Below are positions 38,834 through 46,253 of a DNA stretch of 64,000 bases, piece after piece. Every line of letters starts with the position of its first letter. Position 1 is the first letter of the stretch. A program made the translations under genes and the position numbers. The notes below the pieces were generated by a model. It saw nothing but the letters and a program-made list of their open reading frames with translations. It did no database searches and had not been told where the DNA came from. The stretch is taken from positions 62,001 through 126,000 of the forward strand of contig DULJ01000040.1 in NCBI GenBank assembly GCA_012840465.1, written 5' to 3'. Origin of the DNA: Caryophanales bacterium (GTDB taxonomy: Bacteria; Bacillota; Bacilli; Bacillales; Bacillaceae_J).

Positions 38834-40320
38834 GAAAGTTGATTCTAGTCCCTTTTTTTGTTGCCTTGTTTTGTATTTTTTTTAGTGTAGCTAGTGCAAA
38901 CGCTGCTGAAACAACTTATGGAAATGAAAATATTTTTTATGGACAACATTTTCAAAAAATGACGGGTGATTTGACCAGTTCTGGGGTTGCTGGCATTGCA
39001 ACCCGTGAAGCTTATGTCAATCGTTGGCAAGGAAAATTCAATGAAAATATCACCAATACATTTTCAACCACTTTAACCAAAATGGATAACTACAACATCA
39101 TTGAATCAGAAGCCAGCGATAACTTTGGCGGCCGGCGTGGGTATATGCTGCTTCCAATAAGACAACCGGTCATCACACAATTTATTAAATCGCTGAACGG
39201 CAATGATCGCCAAGCTCAATTTATCTGGAACAAAATCAAAGATGCGGATTTTTCTTACTATGGCTACTTTGAACTAAACGGTACATTACGTTATTATAGA
39301 ACGCCCGAAATCGTCGCCATGATGGGAGGAAAATGGGTAAATTCAACCTTTCAGCCTTCAGGCGACCACGGAAAGGTTAACGGAACAGCTACATTCTACC
39401 TGTCGCCATATCCAAAGATTAACTCAGTCAAAGTCGTCAATAATGAGCTAATCGTTGATTTTAAATCGTATGGTCACTCAACGAGGAATGTTGAACTAAC
39501 GATCACAAATGGCTCACAATCAAAAACGTACACCTACTACGGTGTTACAAATACAACCTATGCGGCAACATTTAACAAGTCTATTAACGATTTTGCAACT
39601 GAAGTTGGTAAAGAAAATTTAAAAGTAATCCTTCACGATGGCTTCGGTCGCTACGACGAGAAGCCATTTGTCGTTCCAAAGAAGAAAAATGTGTGTGAGA
39701 ATCCAAAATTAGTGTTTGGTGGCTATGTACATTATCCAATTTACTTTGGAGAAGGAGTGCCAGTAGGAACTGGTATTGGTGGTAATATCAACTGGTATGT
39801 TGACTTTCAAGCGAATCGCTGCCTCGTTCTGGAAGGTGCATTAAACCGCAACCAAGGAGACTTAAATAAACATGAAACAACAAACGAGGGTGAGCATGAA
39901 TTTAGTAAAGAAATTACAGTCTGGAAATGGATGATGACGAAAGCCAAAAATGGAGTCTATCTCCAAAACACTTCAAAAACGAGTGAGCCAATGCGAGTAT
40001 ACATGCATAAAACAGCAGACTATAAAGCAGCCGAGCAAGAAAAATTACATCCGGATATCATGCATACCGGAAAGGAAATTTCAATTGTAAAACAATACAC
40101 ATTGAAAAAAGGAGAAAAAGTCTTTATTGAAGCGCCGACGGACGATACGTATTATTTGACATTTCCAACACCAAATCAAGTGGAAGGCGGCTTCTGGTCG
40201 GACAAAAAGCACCCATACCTAGGCTATGCAGATTATCCACAAACAACGGAATATCCAGAAAATGCAAAAATATACATTAATCAAGCCATTCAAGAAGCTA
40301 AAGCTTATTTCGGTAACTAA
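38830..40320 (+). CDS. Secreted protein of unknown family
   Basis: A 496-residue protein with a clear signal peptide (FFVALFCIFFSVASANAAE, cleavage about residue 26). The mature part is soluble, rich in Tyr, Asn and Thr, without recognisable repeats or anchor. It is translationally coupled to the SLH protein, so the two are probably made together, and the SLH protein could tether this one to the wall. I recognise no domain. Confidence 0.7.
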   Translation: MRKLILVPFFVALFCIFFSVASANAAETTYGNENIFYGQHFQKMTGDLTSSGVAGIATREAYVNRWQGKFNENITNTFSTTLTKMDNYNIIESEASDNFGGRRGYMLLPIRQPVITQFIKSLNGNDRQAQFIWNKIKDADFSYYGYFELNGTLRYYRTPEIVAMMGGKWVNSTFQPSGDHGKVNGTATFYLSPYPKINSVKVVNNELIVDFKSYGHSTRNVELTITNGSQSKTYTYYGVTNTTYAATFNKSINDFATEVGKENLKVILHDGFGRYDEKPFVVPKKKNVCENPKLVFGGYVHYPIYFGEGVPVGTGIGGNINWYVDFQANRCLVLEGALNRNQGDLNKHETTNEGEHEFSKEITVWKWMMTKAKNGVYLQNTSKTSEPMRVYMHKTADYKAAEQEKLHPDIMHTGKEISIVKQYTLKKGEKVFIEAPTDDTYYLTFPTPNQVEGGFWSDKKHPYLGYADYPQTTEYPENAKIYINQAIQEAKAYFGN

Positions 40321-40330
40321 TATAATGGAA

Positions 40331-40381
40331 AGTGGTTATTTTGTACGTATATTGATAAAAACTATGCGATATTTGCGATAG
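40331..40381 (+). promoter_or_regulatory. GGAC/GAAC-like element, copy F (diverged)
   Basis: AGTGGTTATTTTGTAC...ACTATGCGATATTTGCGATAG aligns with copy A (ACGGACTATTTTGTAC...TTCATGATAATTTATTACTATAG) with the same internal spacing. The GGAC half has changed to TGGT. It lies after the stop at 40320, upstream of the type I toxin-antitoxin locus. Confidence 0.45.
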
Positions 40382-40449
40382 ATTATTTGATATTTAGTTG
40401 AAACATTGATAGAATTTGATTAGAAACAAGTCACATAAAAAGATGGATG

Positions 40450-40495
40450 TTGCATAAAATTAAAATAACCGCAGATGCTGGTAACATCTACGGTT
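40450..40495 (-). terminator. Terminator of the type I toxin mRNA
   Basis: On the minus strand AACCGTAGATG, seven-base loop, CATCTGCGGTT, followed by ATTTTAATTTTATG. It lies about 95 bases past the toxin stop, giving the toxin mRNA the long 3' tail that these loci use for antisense pairing. Confidence 0.7.
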
Positions 40496-40504
40496 AAGTA
40501 TAAT

Positions 40505-40605
40505 AGTCGCCCTCACAAAGAGTGGCTGGCTCGAATTAGTCACAAGAAATAGACCAATCCCTAAAACTTTCTCAGGGTCTCAAGGGAGGTCTATTTCTTT
40601 TTGTC
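40505..40605 (+). ncRNA. Putative antisense antitoxin RNA (RatA/SR4-like)
   Basis: A TATAAT box at 40499-40504 could start a plus-strand RNA at about 40511. It would end at a strong terminator: AGAAATAGACC (40545-40555) pairing with GGTCTATTTCT (40588-40598), then a T-run. The RNA would be antisense to the 3' part of the toxin mRNA, which is the arrangement known for txpA/RatA and bsrG/SR4. The -35 region is weak. Confidence 0.6.
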
Positions 40606-40674
40606 TTGTGACAACATAGCAACAATCAGTAATCCGAATGTTAACATTAACATCAATGCTTCGAATGTTGTCAT
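40591..40674 (-). CDS. Type I holin-like toxin peptide (TxpA/BsrG type)
   Basis: A 27-residue hydrophobic peptide, MTTFEALMLMLTFGLLIVAM then LSQDKKK, read from ATG 40674 after GGGGGTGAGGCAT. The pattern of MxxFEALMLMxxFxxLIV, one membrane helix and a Lys-rich end is that of the Bacillus 'putative holin-like toxin' family, which damages the membrane when its antisense RNA is lost. A possible minus-strand promoter (TATAAT-like boxes within revcomp 40760-40785) lies upstream. Confidence 0.8.
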   Translation of the reverse strand: MTTFEALMLMLTFGLLIVAMLSQDKKK

Positions 40675-40827
40675 ATGCCTCACCCCCTTTTTTTTGAAAG
40701 TTTGAAAATGGGGATGAGCCAGACCAACCCTTGAGGAGCCGATTCCATTATACAAGCAGTATTATAACACATTAATAACGTATCCCACATAATACGAATA
40801 AGTTTTTAATAGAAAAAAAAGAGAACT

Positions 40828-40860
40828 AGACATTACTCTCATCGAGTAGTGTCTTTTTTT
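40828..40860 (+). terminator. Intrinsic terminator in the leader of the CARDB-like gene
   Basis: AGACATTACTC (40828-40838), five-base loop, GAGTAGTGTCT (40844-40854), then seven T. It ends 13 bases before the ATG at 40874, with the ribosome site GAGGTG directly after the T-run. Confidence 0.85.
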
Positions 40861-40873
40861 GAGGTGAAAGAAT

Positions 40874-43066
40874 ATGAAAATAACGTGGTGGAAGATCGGA
40901 GCAACCGCACTAGTGTTGCTCTTTTTTTCATCTTTACTAACAATTTTGGCATCCAATAAAGAGCCAGAAATTCAAATTATATCAGTAAATAGTAAAACAG
41001 ATCCAGTGATCGAAACAATGCCAGGAGAAAATTCTTATTCTGTTGTCATTCAAAGTTTCTCGCCACAGAAAAAGGCGAAAGTTACTATGAAACTAATTAA
41101 TCTAAAGACAAATGAAGAAGTGATAGTTTTTCAGAATCAGTGGATGATCAATATAAATTCAGGTGTGTTTAATTTAGAAAATGGAAAGTGGCTTTTAGAA
41201 GTCACAGCTGTAGATGAAACAGGTCTGGCAGCGGAGCCTTATCGGATTGAATTGGACGTAGGACAGCAATTCGAGCCGGAAACGAACTTAAAAATATCAA
41301 AAATTGAACCAGAGTATCTTTTTACATTTGATAATCCTGAAATACCTGTAAAAGTAACCTTTAAAAACGAAGGGCCAGTCCCAATTGGAGAAGTAGCTGT
41401 TGCCTGGCGCTGGGGGGATGAAGAAGAAAAGTGGCAGCAATCGCAACTCATTAGCTTACCAAGTGAGTATACAAACAATGGTGAATTGGTTGTTGATTTT
41501 ACCGTGCCTGCAGCCTTTAAAGATGATTCTAAAACAGCCAGACCTATCATTTTTGCAATTGATTATACCAACAAAATCAATGAGAAAAATGAGGAAGATA
41601 ATGAGTTTTTAAGTCAAATAGATACAGGATTTCCAGATTTAGAGGCTGTTAAATTCATAGTGGAAAAGATTGATAATTCTACTATTATCGGAGACTATTT
41701 AATTCGTCAAAAATTATTGAATGGTCGGGATAAACCAATTACAACACTTGTGAAATATGGAACATCTGCAAGTAATATTATTGGAGAAGAGTCGATTACC
41801 TTTAACCCTGGTGAAGATATTTGGATTGAAAATGTAACCCTCCCTAAATCTACAAAAGTAGCCTATATTCATATAATACCAGTCGGACAAGAAAAGACTT
41901 TGGAGAATAATGAAGTTCCTTTTGATTTAAATTTATTGTTTCAAAGGGATTTATGGATCAAGTATATGACCTCTGGCCAGTTTTCCGAGGGAGATGAGGT
42001 AAACACGATTGTTTACGTCGGCAGTATGGAAGGAGGACAAGAGCTTGAAGGCCCGGTTGATGTTGTTCTTAGAAGAGACGGAGTGGAGATAGCTAGACAA
42101 TCGATTACAATGATTCCTGGCGAAGAACAAACAGTTTTATTCAAATGGAAGGCTCCAGATGTTGATTCTATGAAAACGTTCAAGCTGCAAGCTGAAATTA
42201 ATCCGGAGCCACGGAAATATGAAGAAATTACGTATGAAAATAATATTGCAGAAAGTACTGTCACTGTATTGCCCAAATTTAATCCTTCCATGTGTACAGA
42301 GAGCTCTAGAACTTACATTACAAATGGCGAGCATTGGGTATATACATTTAAAGAAGGCTGGGTGATTGCTAGTTATTATCATGAGTGGATTGATACAAAG
42401 GTTACTCCGATTCAGCCAACAACTGTAAAAGCAGGGATGGGATTTCAGTTTAGTGTTAGTGGTGAGTACGGCACCTCCAATCCTTATATTACAGAAAGAC
42501 ACTACAATTATAACAATGTAGTTGCTGATTTTTTAGAACAAGAACTTGAATTCATTGAAACTAAAGGTCCAGGAAGATCTAAAATTTGGTATCCACCCCG
42601 AGCGAAAATTGCAGTTGGCCAAGGCGATCTCGAAATGATTGAATATAAGAACACGATGTCAGCCCTAGATCCGCAAAATTTATATCGGGATGAATTTACA
42701 GATGGAGGTAACCGTTTATATACTAGTTTTTATCAAAAAGATGGACTGCATCCATTTAAAGTAGAAGCATTTGGTGGGGGTTCACGCAAGTATACCGTTG
42801 ATCGCGAAGGAGAATTAAAGCGAATAGAGGGGAATAAAGATATTTATTTCTGTCGTGATTTATCTGTAGAAATCAAAGGTAGTCCATACGATGATTATGT
42901 TTGGCGAAAAGTTGATCCTTATAATCCATTTCCACAGGATGGTAGGCACGGATGGAACTGGGAAGGCTGGGAGGACTATTTCGCAGAAATTGCACCATGG
43001 TATTACAGTTATGGAAAAGAAAACAAACATATGACAACAACGCATTTCAAATATCAACCGAAATAA
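40874..43066 (+). CDS. Membrane-anchored or secreted protein with CARDB-like domains
   Basis: A 730-residue protein. The N-terminal hydrophobic segment (IGATALVLLFFSSLLTILA, about 8-26) is a signal peptide or anchor. The middle holds CARDB/APHP-type beta sandwiches: NPEIPVKVTFKNEGPVPIGEVAVAWRW...INEKNEEDNEF, and GEEQTVLFKWKAPDVDSMKTFKLQAEINPEPRKYEEITYENNIAESTV, each ending in the typical E-x-N/D-N-x motif. The C-terminal 250 residues are Tyr/Trp rich and unfamiliar. It is the last large gene before the Tad operon and may be an external cell-cell contact factor. Confidence 0.7.
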   Translation: MKITWWKIGATALVLLFFSSLLTILASNKEPEIQIISVNSKTDPVIETMPGENSYSVVIQSFSPQKKAKVTMKLINLKTNEEVIVFQNQWMININSGVFNLENGKWLLEVTAVDETGLAAEPYRIELDVGQQFEPETNLKISKIEPEYLFTFDNPEIPVKVTFKNEGPVPIGEVAVAWRWGDEEEKWQQSQLISLPSEYTNNGELVVDFTVPAAFKDDSKTARPIIFAIDYTNKINEKNEEDNEFLSQIDTGFPDLEAVKFIVEKIDNSTIIGDYLIRQKLLNGRDKPITTLVKYGTSASNIIGEESITFNPGEDIWIENVTLPKSTKVAYIHIIPVGQEKTLENNEVPFDLNLLFQRDLWIKYMTSGQFSEGDEVNTIVYVGSMEGGQELEGPVDVVLRRDGVEIARQSITMIPGEEQTVLFKWKAPDVDSMKTFKLQAEINPEPRKYEEITYENNIAESTVTVLPKFNPSMCTESSRTYITNGEHWVYTFKEGWVIASYYHEWIDTKVTPIQPTTVKAGMGFQFSVSGEYGTSNPYITERHYNYNNVVADFLEQELEFIETKGPGRSKIWYPPRAKIAVGQGDLEMIEYKNTMSALDPQNLYRDEFTDGGNRLYTSFYQKDGLHPFKVEAFGGGSRKYTVDREGELKRIEGNKDIYFCRDLSVEIKGSPYDDYVWRKVDPYNPFPQDGRHGWNWEGWEDYFAEIAPWYYSYGKENKHMTTTHFKYQPK

Positions 43067-43068
43067 TG

Positions 43069-43191
43069 ATTAGTTCCGACACTGGTTCCCGAATCTTTTC
43101 GCAACTGTAGAATTGTAAAAACGTTGATATATCGCAATTTACTAGAGAAAAGGAACTGGAACTAATGCGGGAACTAATATGGCGGAACTAA
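43069..43191. repeat. GGAACTAATG iteron block 1
   Basis: Minus-oriented pair at 43069-43090 (ATTAGTTCC...GGTTCCC), about 60 bases of spacer, then plus-oriented GGAACT units at 43152, 43158, 43170 and 43184. Because the two ends are inverted the block can fold into a long imperfect hairpin. Its layout repeats in block 2 (43642-43765), so the gene at 43209 is flanked by two direct copies. Confidence 0.75.
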
Positions 43192-43208
43192 TAAAACGGA
43201 GGATACTT

Positions 43209-43646
43209 ATGACTTCAAGTGCTATTAAAATGGCTTTTATTATTATGCTAGTATGCTTGGTTGCATTTATTTTTGATGTAATTACAGTTGGTACGGCAAA
43301 AGAAGATTTTAAATCTGCAGCCAAGGAAGCCGTTCATACAGTGGCTGTTCAACATCTTGATTGGTCCCATCTTCGGACAGGAGAAAGTCCTATGTTATTT
43401 AATCGTGATCAGATTGATAAAACAGTTCAGAATACCTTGCAAAGCAATTTTGATAAAGATGTAAGTCAAATGAATGTAGATATTCATTATTCTGTTGAAA
43501 AAGCAGCGGTTGGTGTCACTGTCGATTCTTCTTTTAGCAGTGGATTTCTTAGGCTGACAAAATTTGAAGATTCGGATGTTGATGTCCCAGCTCAAGCGTT
43601 TGAAATAGTAGAAGCAAAGACTGAAACAAATCCTTATCCATATTAG
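43209..43646 (+). CDS. TadE/TadG-like candidate minor pilin
   Basis: A 145-residue protein from ATG 43209 (CGGAGG six bases upstream). A short N-terminus is followed by one hydrophobic helix (MAFIIMLVCLVAFIFDVITVG, about 8-28) and a mostly beta extracytoplasmic domain (VDIHYSVEKAAVGVTVDSSFSSGFLRL). Single helix plus small domain suits TadE/TadG-type pseudopilins, although no clear G|xxxxE cleavage site is present. It stands just before the Tad operon and is framed by iteron blocks, so it may be a cassette. Confidence 0.5.
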   Translation: MTSSAIKMAFIIMLVCLVAFIFDVITVGTAKEDFKSAAKEAVHTVAVQHLDWSHLRTGESPMLFNRDQIDKTVQNTLQSNFDKDVSQMNVDIHYSVEKAAVGVTVDSSFSSGFLRLTKFEDSDVDVPAQAFEIVEAKTETNPYPY

Positions 43647-43765
43647 TTTCCGGTTTTAGTTCCCAGCGTGGACAATCGGATTAAATGTTGAAAACCCTTG
43701 ATATAACAATGTTTTTTAATGCCTTTTCGGTGGGAACTAATGGCGGAACTAATGCGGGAACTAAA
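43642..43765. repeat. GGAACTAATG iteron block 2 (and a half-block at 43993-44013)
   Basis: Minus-oriented pair ATTAGTTTCC/TAGTTCCC (43642-43664), then three plus-oriented units at 43733, 43745 and 43757, an exact 12-bp period. A further pair, GGAACTGATCCG GGAACTAATGG, lies at 43993-44013. Block 2 runs directly into regulatory element E (GCGAAC at 43770). Confidence 0.75.
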
Positions 43766-43825
43766 AAATGCGAACTTTTTAGGTACATTTCTAAGAAAAA
43801 ATCATGGTATATTTTTAGTATCGAT
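43764..43825 (+). promoter_or_regulatory. GGAC/GAAC promoter element, copy E (before the Tad/T4SS operon)
   Basis: GCGAAC at 43770-43775, GTAC in the second half-site, CATGGTATATTTT (extended -10-like TG-G-TATATT) and TAGTAT starting 46 bases after the first G. It is the only promoter-like feature of this type ahead of the operon that begins at 44210. Confidence 0.65.
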
Positions 43826-43855
43826 AAATAGGTGAAAAGTAAATTTTGATGTAAG

Positions 43856-43892
43856 ACAGAGGACAAGTTTATTTCTATCCTCTGTTTTTTTT
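43856..43892 (+). terminator. Leader terminator downstream of element E
   Basis: ACAGAGGA (43856-43863) and TCCTCTGT (43878-43885) around a 14-base loop, then eight T. Transcripts from element E would meet it after about 70 nucleotides, before any gene of the Tad operon. Confidence 0.85.
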
Positions 43893-44090
43893 ATTCATTT
43901 TTTGATTTTGAAGATTCGTTTTCGAATTTTTCAGGGGGTGGTTGTCCTAAATAAATGTTGGTGTAACAGTATTTTAATCTGTAGAAGGCTTGGGAACTGA
44001 TCCGGGAACTAATGGATTAGTTGGTGGAAAGTAGATTCTAATTATTTTATTAGTAGTTTAATACTATGGAAAGGTAAAGGTGAATATAGA

Positions 44091-44183
44091 ATGGCATATA
44101 ACTGGGAAAAAGATAAGCCTTTTATTATGCATTATGGGCTGTGGACTAATGGATACTGTGATTATTGCAAAAAACCTCAATAA
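44091..44183 (+). CDS. 30-aa peptide with CxxC motif
   Basis: ATG 44091 after AAAGGTGAATATAGA encodes MAYNWEKDKPFIMHYGLWTN then GYCDYCKKPQ, ending 26 bases before the cpaB-like start. The Cys-x-x-Cys pair and aromatic content suggest half of a zinc site, perhaps dimeric. It sits in the leader between the terminator and the Tad operon and could be a leader peptide. Confidence 0.45.
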   Translation: MAYNWEKDKPFIMHYGLWTNGYCDYCKKPQ

Positions 44184-44209
44184 GTTGATAAAAAGAAAGG
44201 AAGATTGCT

Positions 44210-45088
44210 TTGAATAGAATTTTAAGGAGCATCGTATTATCCGTATTGCTCATTTTATTGTGTGTTAGTGCTTTTATGGGTTTTAAATATTATGACAATC
44301 AACAAAAGCAAACGGTCTCAGTATTGACTGTATCCAAAGAGATACCACCTAGAACACAAATTACAAAGAAAATGTTCGATGAGGGTGTTATTAAAGTAAC
44401 CAGACATCCAAAATCATTAGTTCCGCCCAATGTATATAAGGATCCTAAGGATATAATAGGGAAGTTCACATCAACCAATTATACAGTTCCACAATACAGC
44501 TATTTGTATAAAGATCTGATTTTAGATGCAGAGAAAATTAAAGATGGAGCCGCCCTGTTGTTGAAGGAAGGTGAGAGGATGATGGCCATCGATGTAAATA
44601 TGAAAAATAGTCTGGCCGCGCAGATTACGGAAGGAAGTTTTGTTGACCTTTGGCTGAATGGGAAAGGTCAGGATCAAAAAGCCATCACTGGCCCATTTTT
44701 GCAAAATGTTCGTATAATTGGCACCTATACAACTGGATCGCAAAAAGTGGTTCCAACAGGGATAACCGAATCCCAGCAAAATGAGCAGAATCAAACTTAT
44801 GGCGAGGCTCCCAAAATGTTAGGAGCAAATCTTGTACCTAGAACGATGTTAGTTGCAGTCGATGATCAACAAGCCTTTTATATTCAATCATCACAAACGC
44901 TAGGAGAAATAAACGTCATTGGCAGAGGAGTGAAAGCGGAGGATACAAGTGTCTCAACCAACCAATTGTGGTCAGTTCAGCATATGCAGCAATGGATTCT
45001 TTCACAAATAAGTGAAAGTTATCTAAGTTTAAATCAACAAGATACGGCAAAAGCCGTTGAGGAGGTTGTATTGAATGAAAGTCATTAA
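44210..45088 (+). CDS. cpaB: CpaB/RcpC-like pilus assembly protein (SAF domain)
   Basis: A 292-residue protein starting at TTG 44210 after AAAGGAAGATTGCT. N-terminal membrane anchor (IVLSVLLILLCVSAFMGFKYY), then a SAF-type domain: VLTVSKEIPPRTQITKKMFDEGVIKV and VPQYSYLYKDLIL, followed by the CpaB C-terminal part (KEGERMMAIDVNMKNSLAAQITEGSFVDLWLN). CpaB/RcpC proteins are periplasmic or extracytoplasmic factors of Tad pilus export. First gene of the Tad operon; overlaps the next gene by 14 bases. Confidence 0.85.
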   Translation: MNRILRSIVLSVLLILLCVSAFMGFKYYDNQQKQTVSVLTVSKEIPPRTQITKKMFDEGVIKVTRHPKSLVPPNVYKDPKDIIGKFTSTNYTVPQYSYLYKDLILDAEKIKDGAALLLKEGERMMAIDVNMKNSLAAQITEGSFVDLWLNGKGQDQKAITGPFLQNVRIIGTYTTGSQKVVPTGITESQQNEQNQTYGEAPKMLGANLVPRTMLVAVDDQQAFYIQSSQTLGEINVIGRGVKAEDTSVSTNQLWSVQHMQQWILSQISESYLSLNQQDTAKAVEEVVLNESH

Positions 45089-46235
45089 TGCTTCAGGTAT
45101 TCAAGAAGTAAGTCTTTTATTGCAAAAACAAGGAATAGAAGTAGAAGAGAAATACGATTTGGCAGATTTAGATCCAAAAGTATCCGTCATTTTGTCGGAT
45201 GAGACTGATCCAACGGCTGAGGTATCGAACACGCTTGCCTTTAAACAAAATCCGGTGCTTTATTTAAGCATTAATCCTCCGGAAAATTTATCAGTAAATA
45301 TTACTATACTAAAAGGCGAAAAAATTCATGGAGGACAAATCCTTCAATGGATGCAAGAGATTGCAAATAAACAAAAAAAGAGAGCTACTATTCAAGCTAA
45401 AAAAAGCATTGCTTTTTTTGGCGTACAGCCAGGTGTTGGGGCTAGTACGTTAGCCCGTGCAACAGCCATAACTTCAGCAGCATATCGAAAAACATTGTAT
45501 GTTGAACTGAATTATTATTTTCCGCAATCACCTTTTTTGTTTTTACTATCTGATTCCAATAAAAACCTTGCTGCATTGTTTGAACATGTTTTACACGCCG
45601 AAGATAAGGCTCAGATTCATTTGGATTCATTCCTATTGAATAAAAATAAATTACAAGGTAATCGAACTGCTTATAAATTAGTAGAGCATTTACCCGATGA
45701 ATTGAGTATCATATGTCCGCATCCTGACAGCTTATTAGCATTTCCAGACTTAGGTTTTGATATTGATGGAATCCAGGAAAAAATAAAGCTATTAATTGAA
45801 AGGGCAAAAACTCAATTTGATTCAATTATTTTCTCAATGGCAAGTACACCAGACGACCCTTTAGTTTTAGCTGCCTTGCGTGCGGCAGATGAAAGGGTCT
45901 TTGTTTTAGATACTAATCCTTCATCAGTTATGATGTTTCAGCATCGAATGGAGTTGTTGTATAAAACAGGTGTTCCTGAGACACATAATTTGATTGTCTT
46001 ACAAAAATCAGCTGTTCATTTCAAAAAGGAAATTGAAAAAACATTAAACCTTCCAATTGATGATGAAATCTTATTTGACTCTAAAATGTTGGATTCCATA
46101 AGAAGGCTTGATTTATTAGGAAGTGATTTGTTTAAAAACTCCGTTGCTAAATTTGAGAGGAAACTTCTAGGGACGCCAGAAGCAGAAAAGAAACGTTTTA
46201 AATTAGGCGGCTTAGTCTCGTTAATTGCGAAATAA
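45075..46235 (+). CDS. cpaE: CpaE/TadZ-like protein with degenerate P-loop
   Basis: A 386-residue protein. An N-terminal receiver-like region (to about 100) precedes a MinD-type domain with a modified P-loop, IAFFGVQPGVGASTLARATAI: the usual GKGGVGKT lysines are replaced, so ATP hydrolysis may be lost, as in several TadZ proteins. A second relative with an intact loop lies at 27559. TadZ/CpaE directs the position of the Tad machine. It is placed between CpaB and TadA as in canonical loci. Confidence 0.82.
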   Translation: MKVINASGIQEVSLLLQKQGIEVEEKYDLADLDPKVSVILSDETDPTAEVSNTLAFKQNPVLYLSINPPENLSVNITILKGEKIHGGQILQWMQEIANKQKKRATIQAKKSIAFFGVQPGVGASTLARATAITSAAYRKTLYVELNYYFPQSPFLFLLSDSNKNLAALFEHVLHAEDKAQIHLDSFLLNKNKLQGNRTAYKLVEHLPDELSIICPHPDSLLAFPDLGFDIDGIQEKIKLLIERAKTQFDSIIFSMASTPDDPLVLAALRAADERVFVLDTNPSSVMMFQHRMELLYKTGVPETHNLIVLQKSAVHFKKEIEKTLNLPIDDEILFDSKMLDSIRRLDLLGSDLFKNSVAKFERKLLGTPEAEKKRFKLGGLVSLIAK

Positions 46236-46253
46236 GGAAGGGTGGACAAGTTT

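Noticed and set aside
43069-43765. Integron attC sites
   Set aside because: The blocks have inverted ends but lack the GTTRRRY core and no integron integrase is present.
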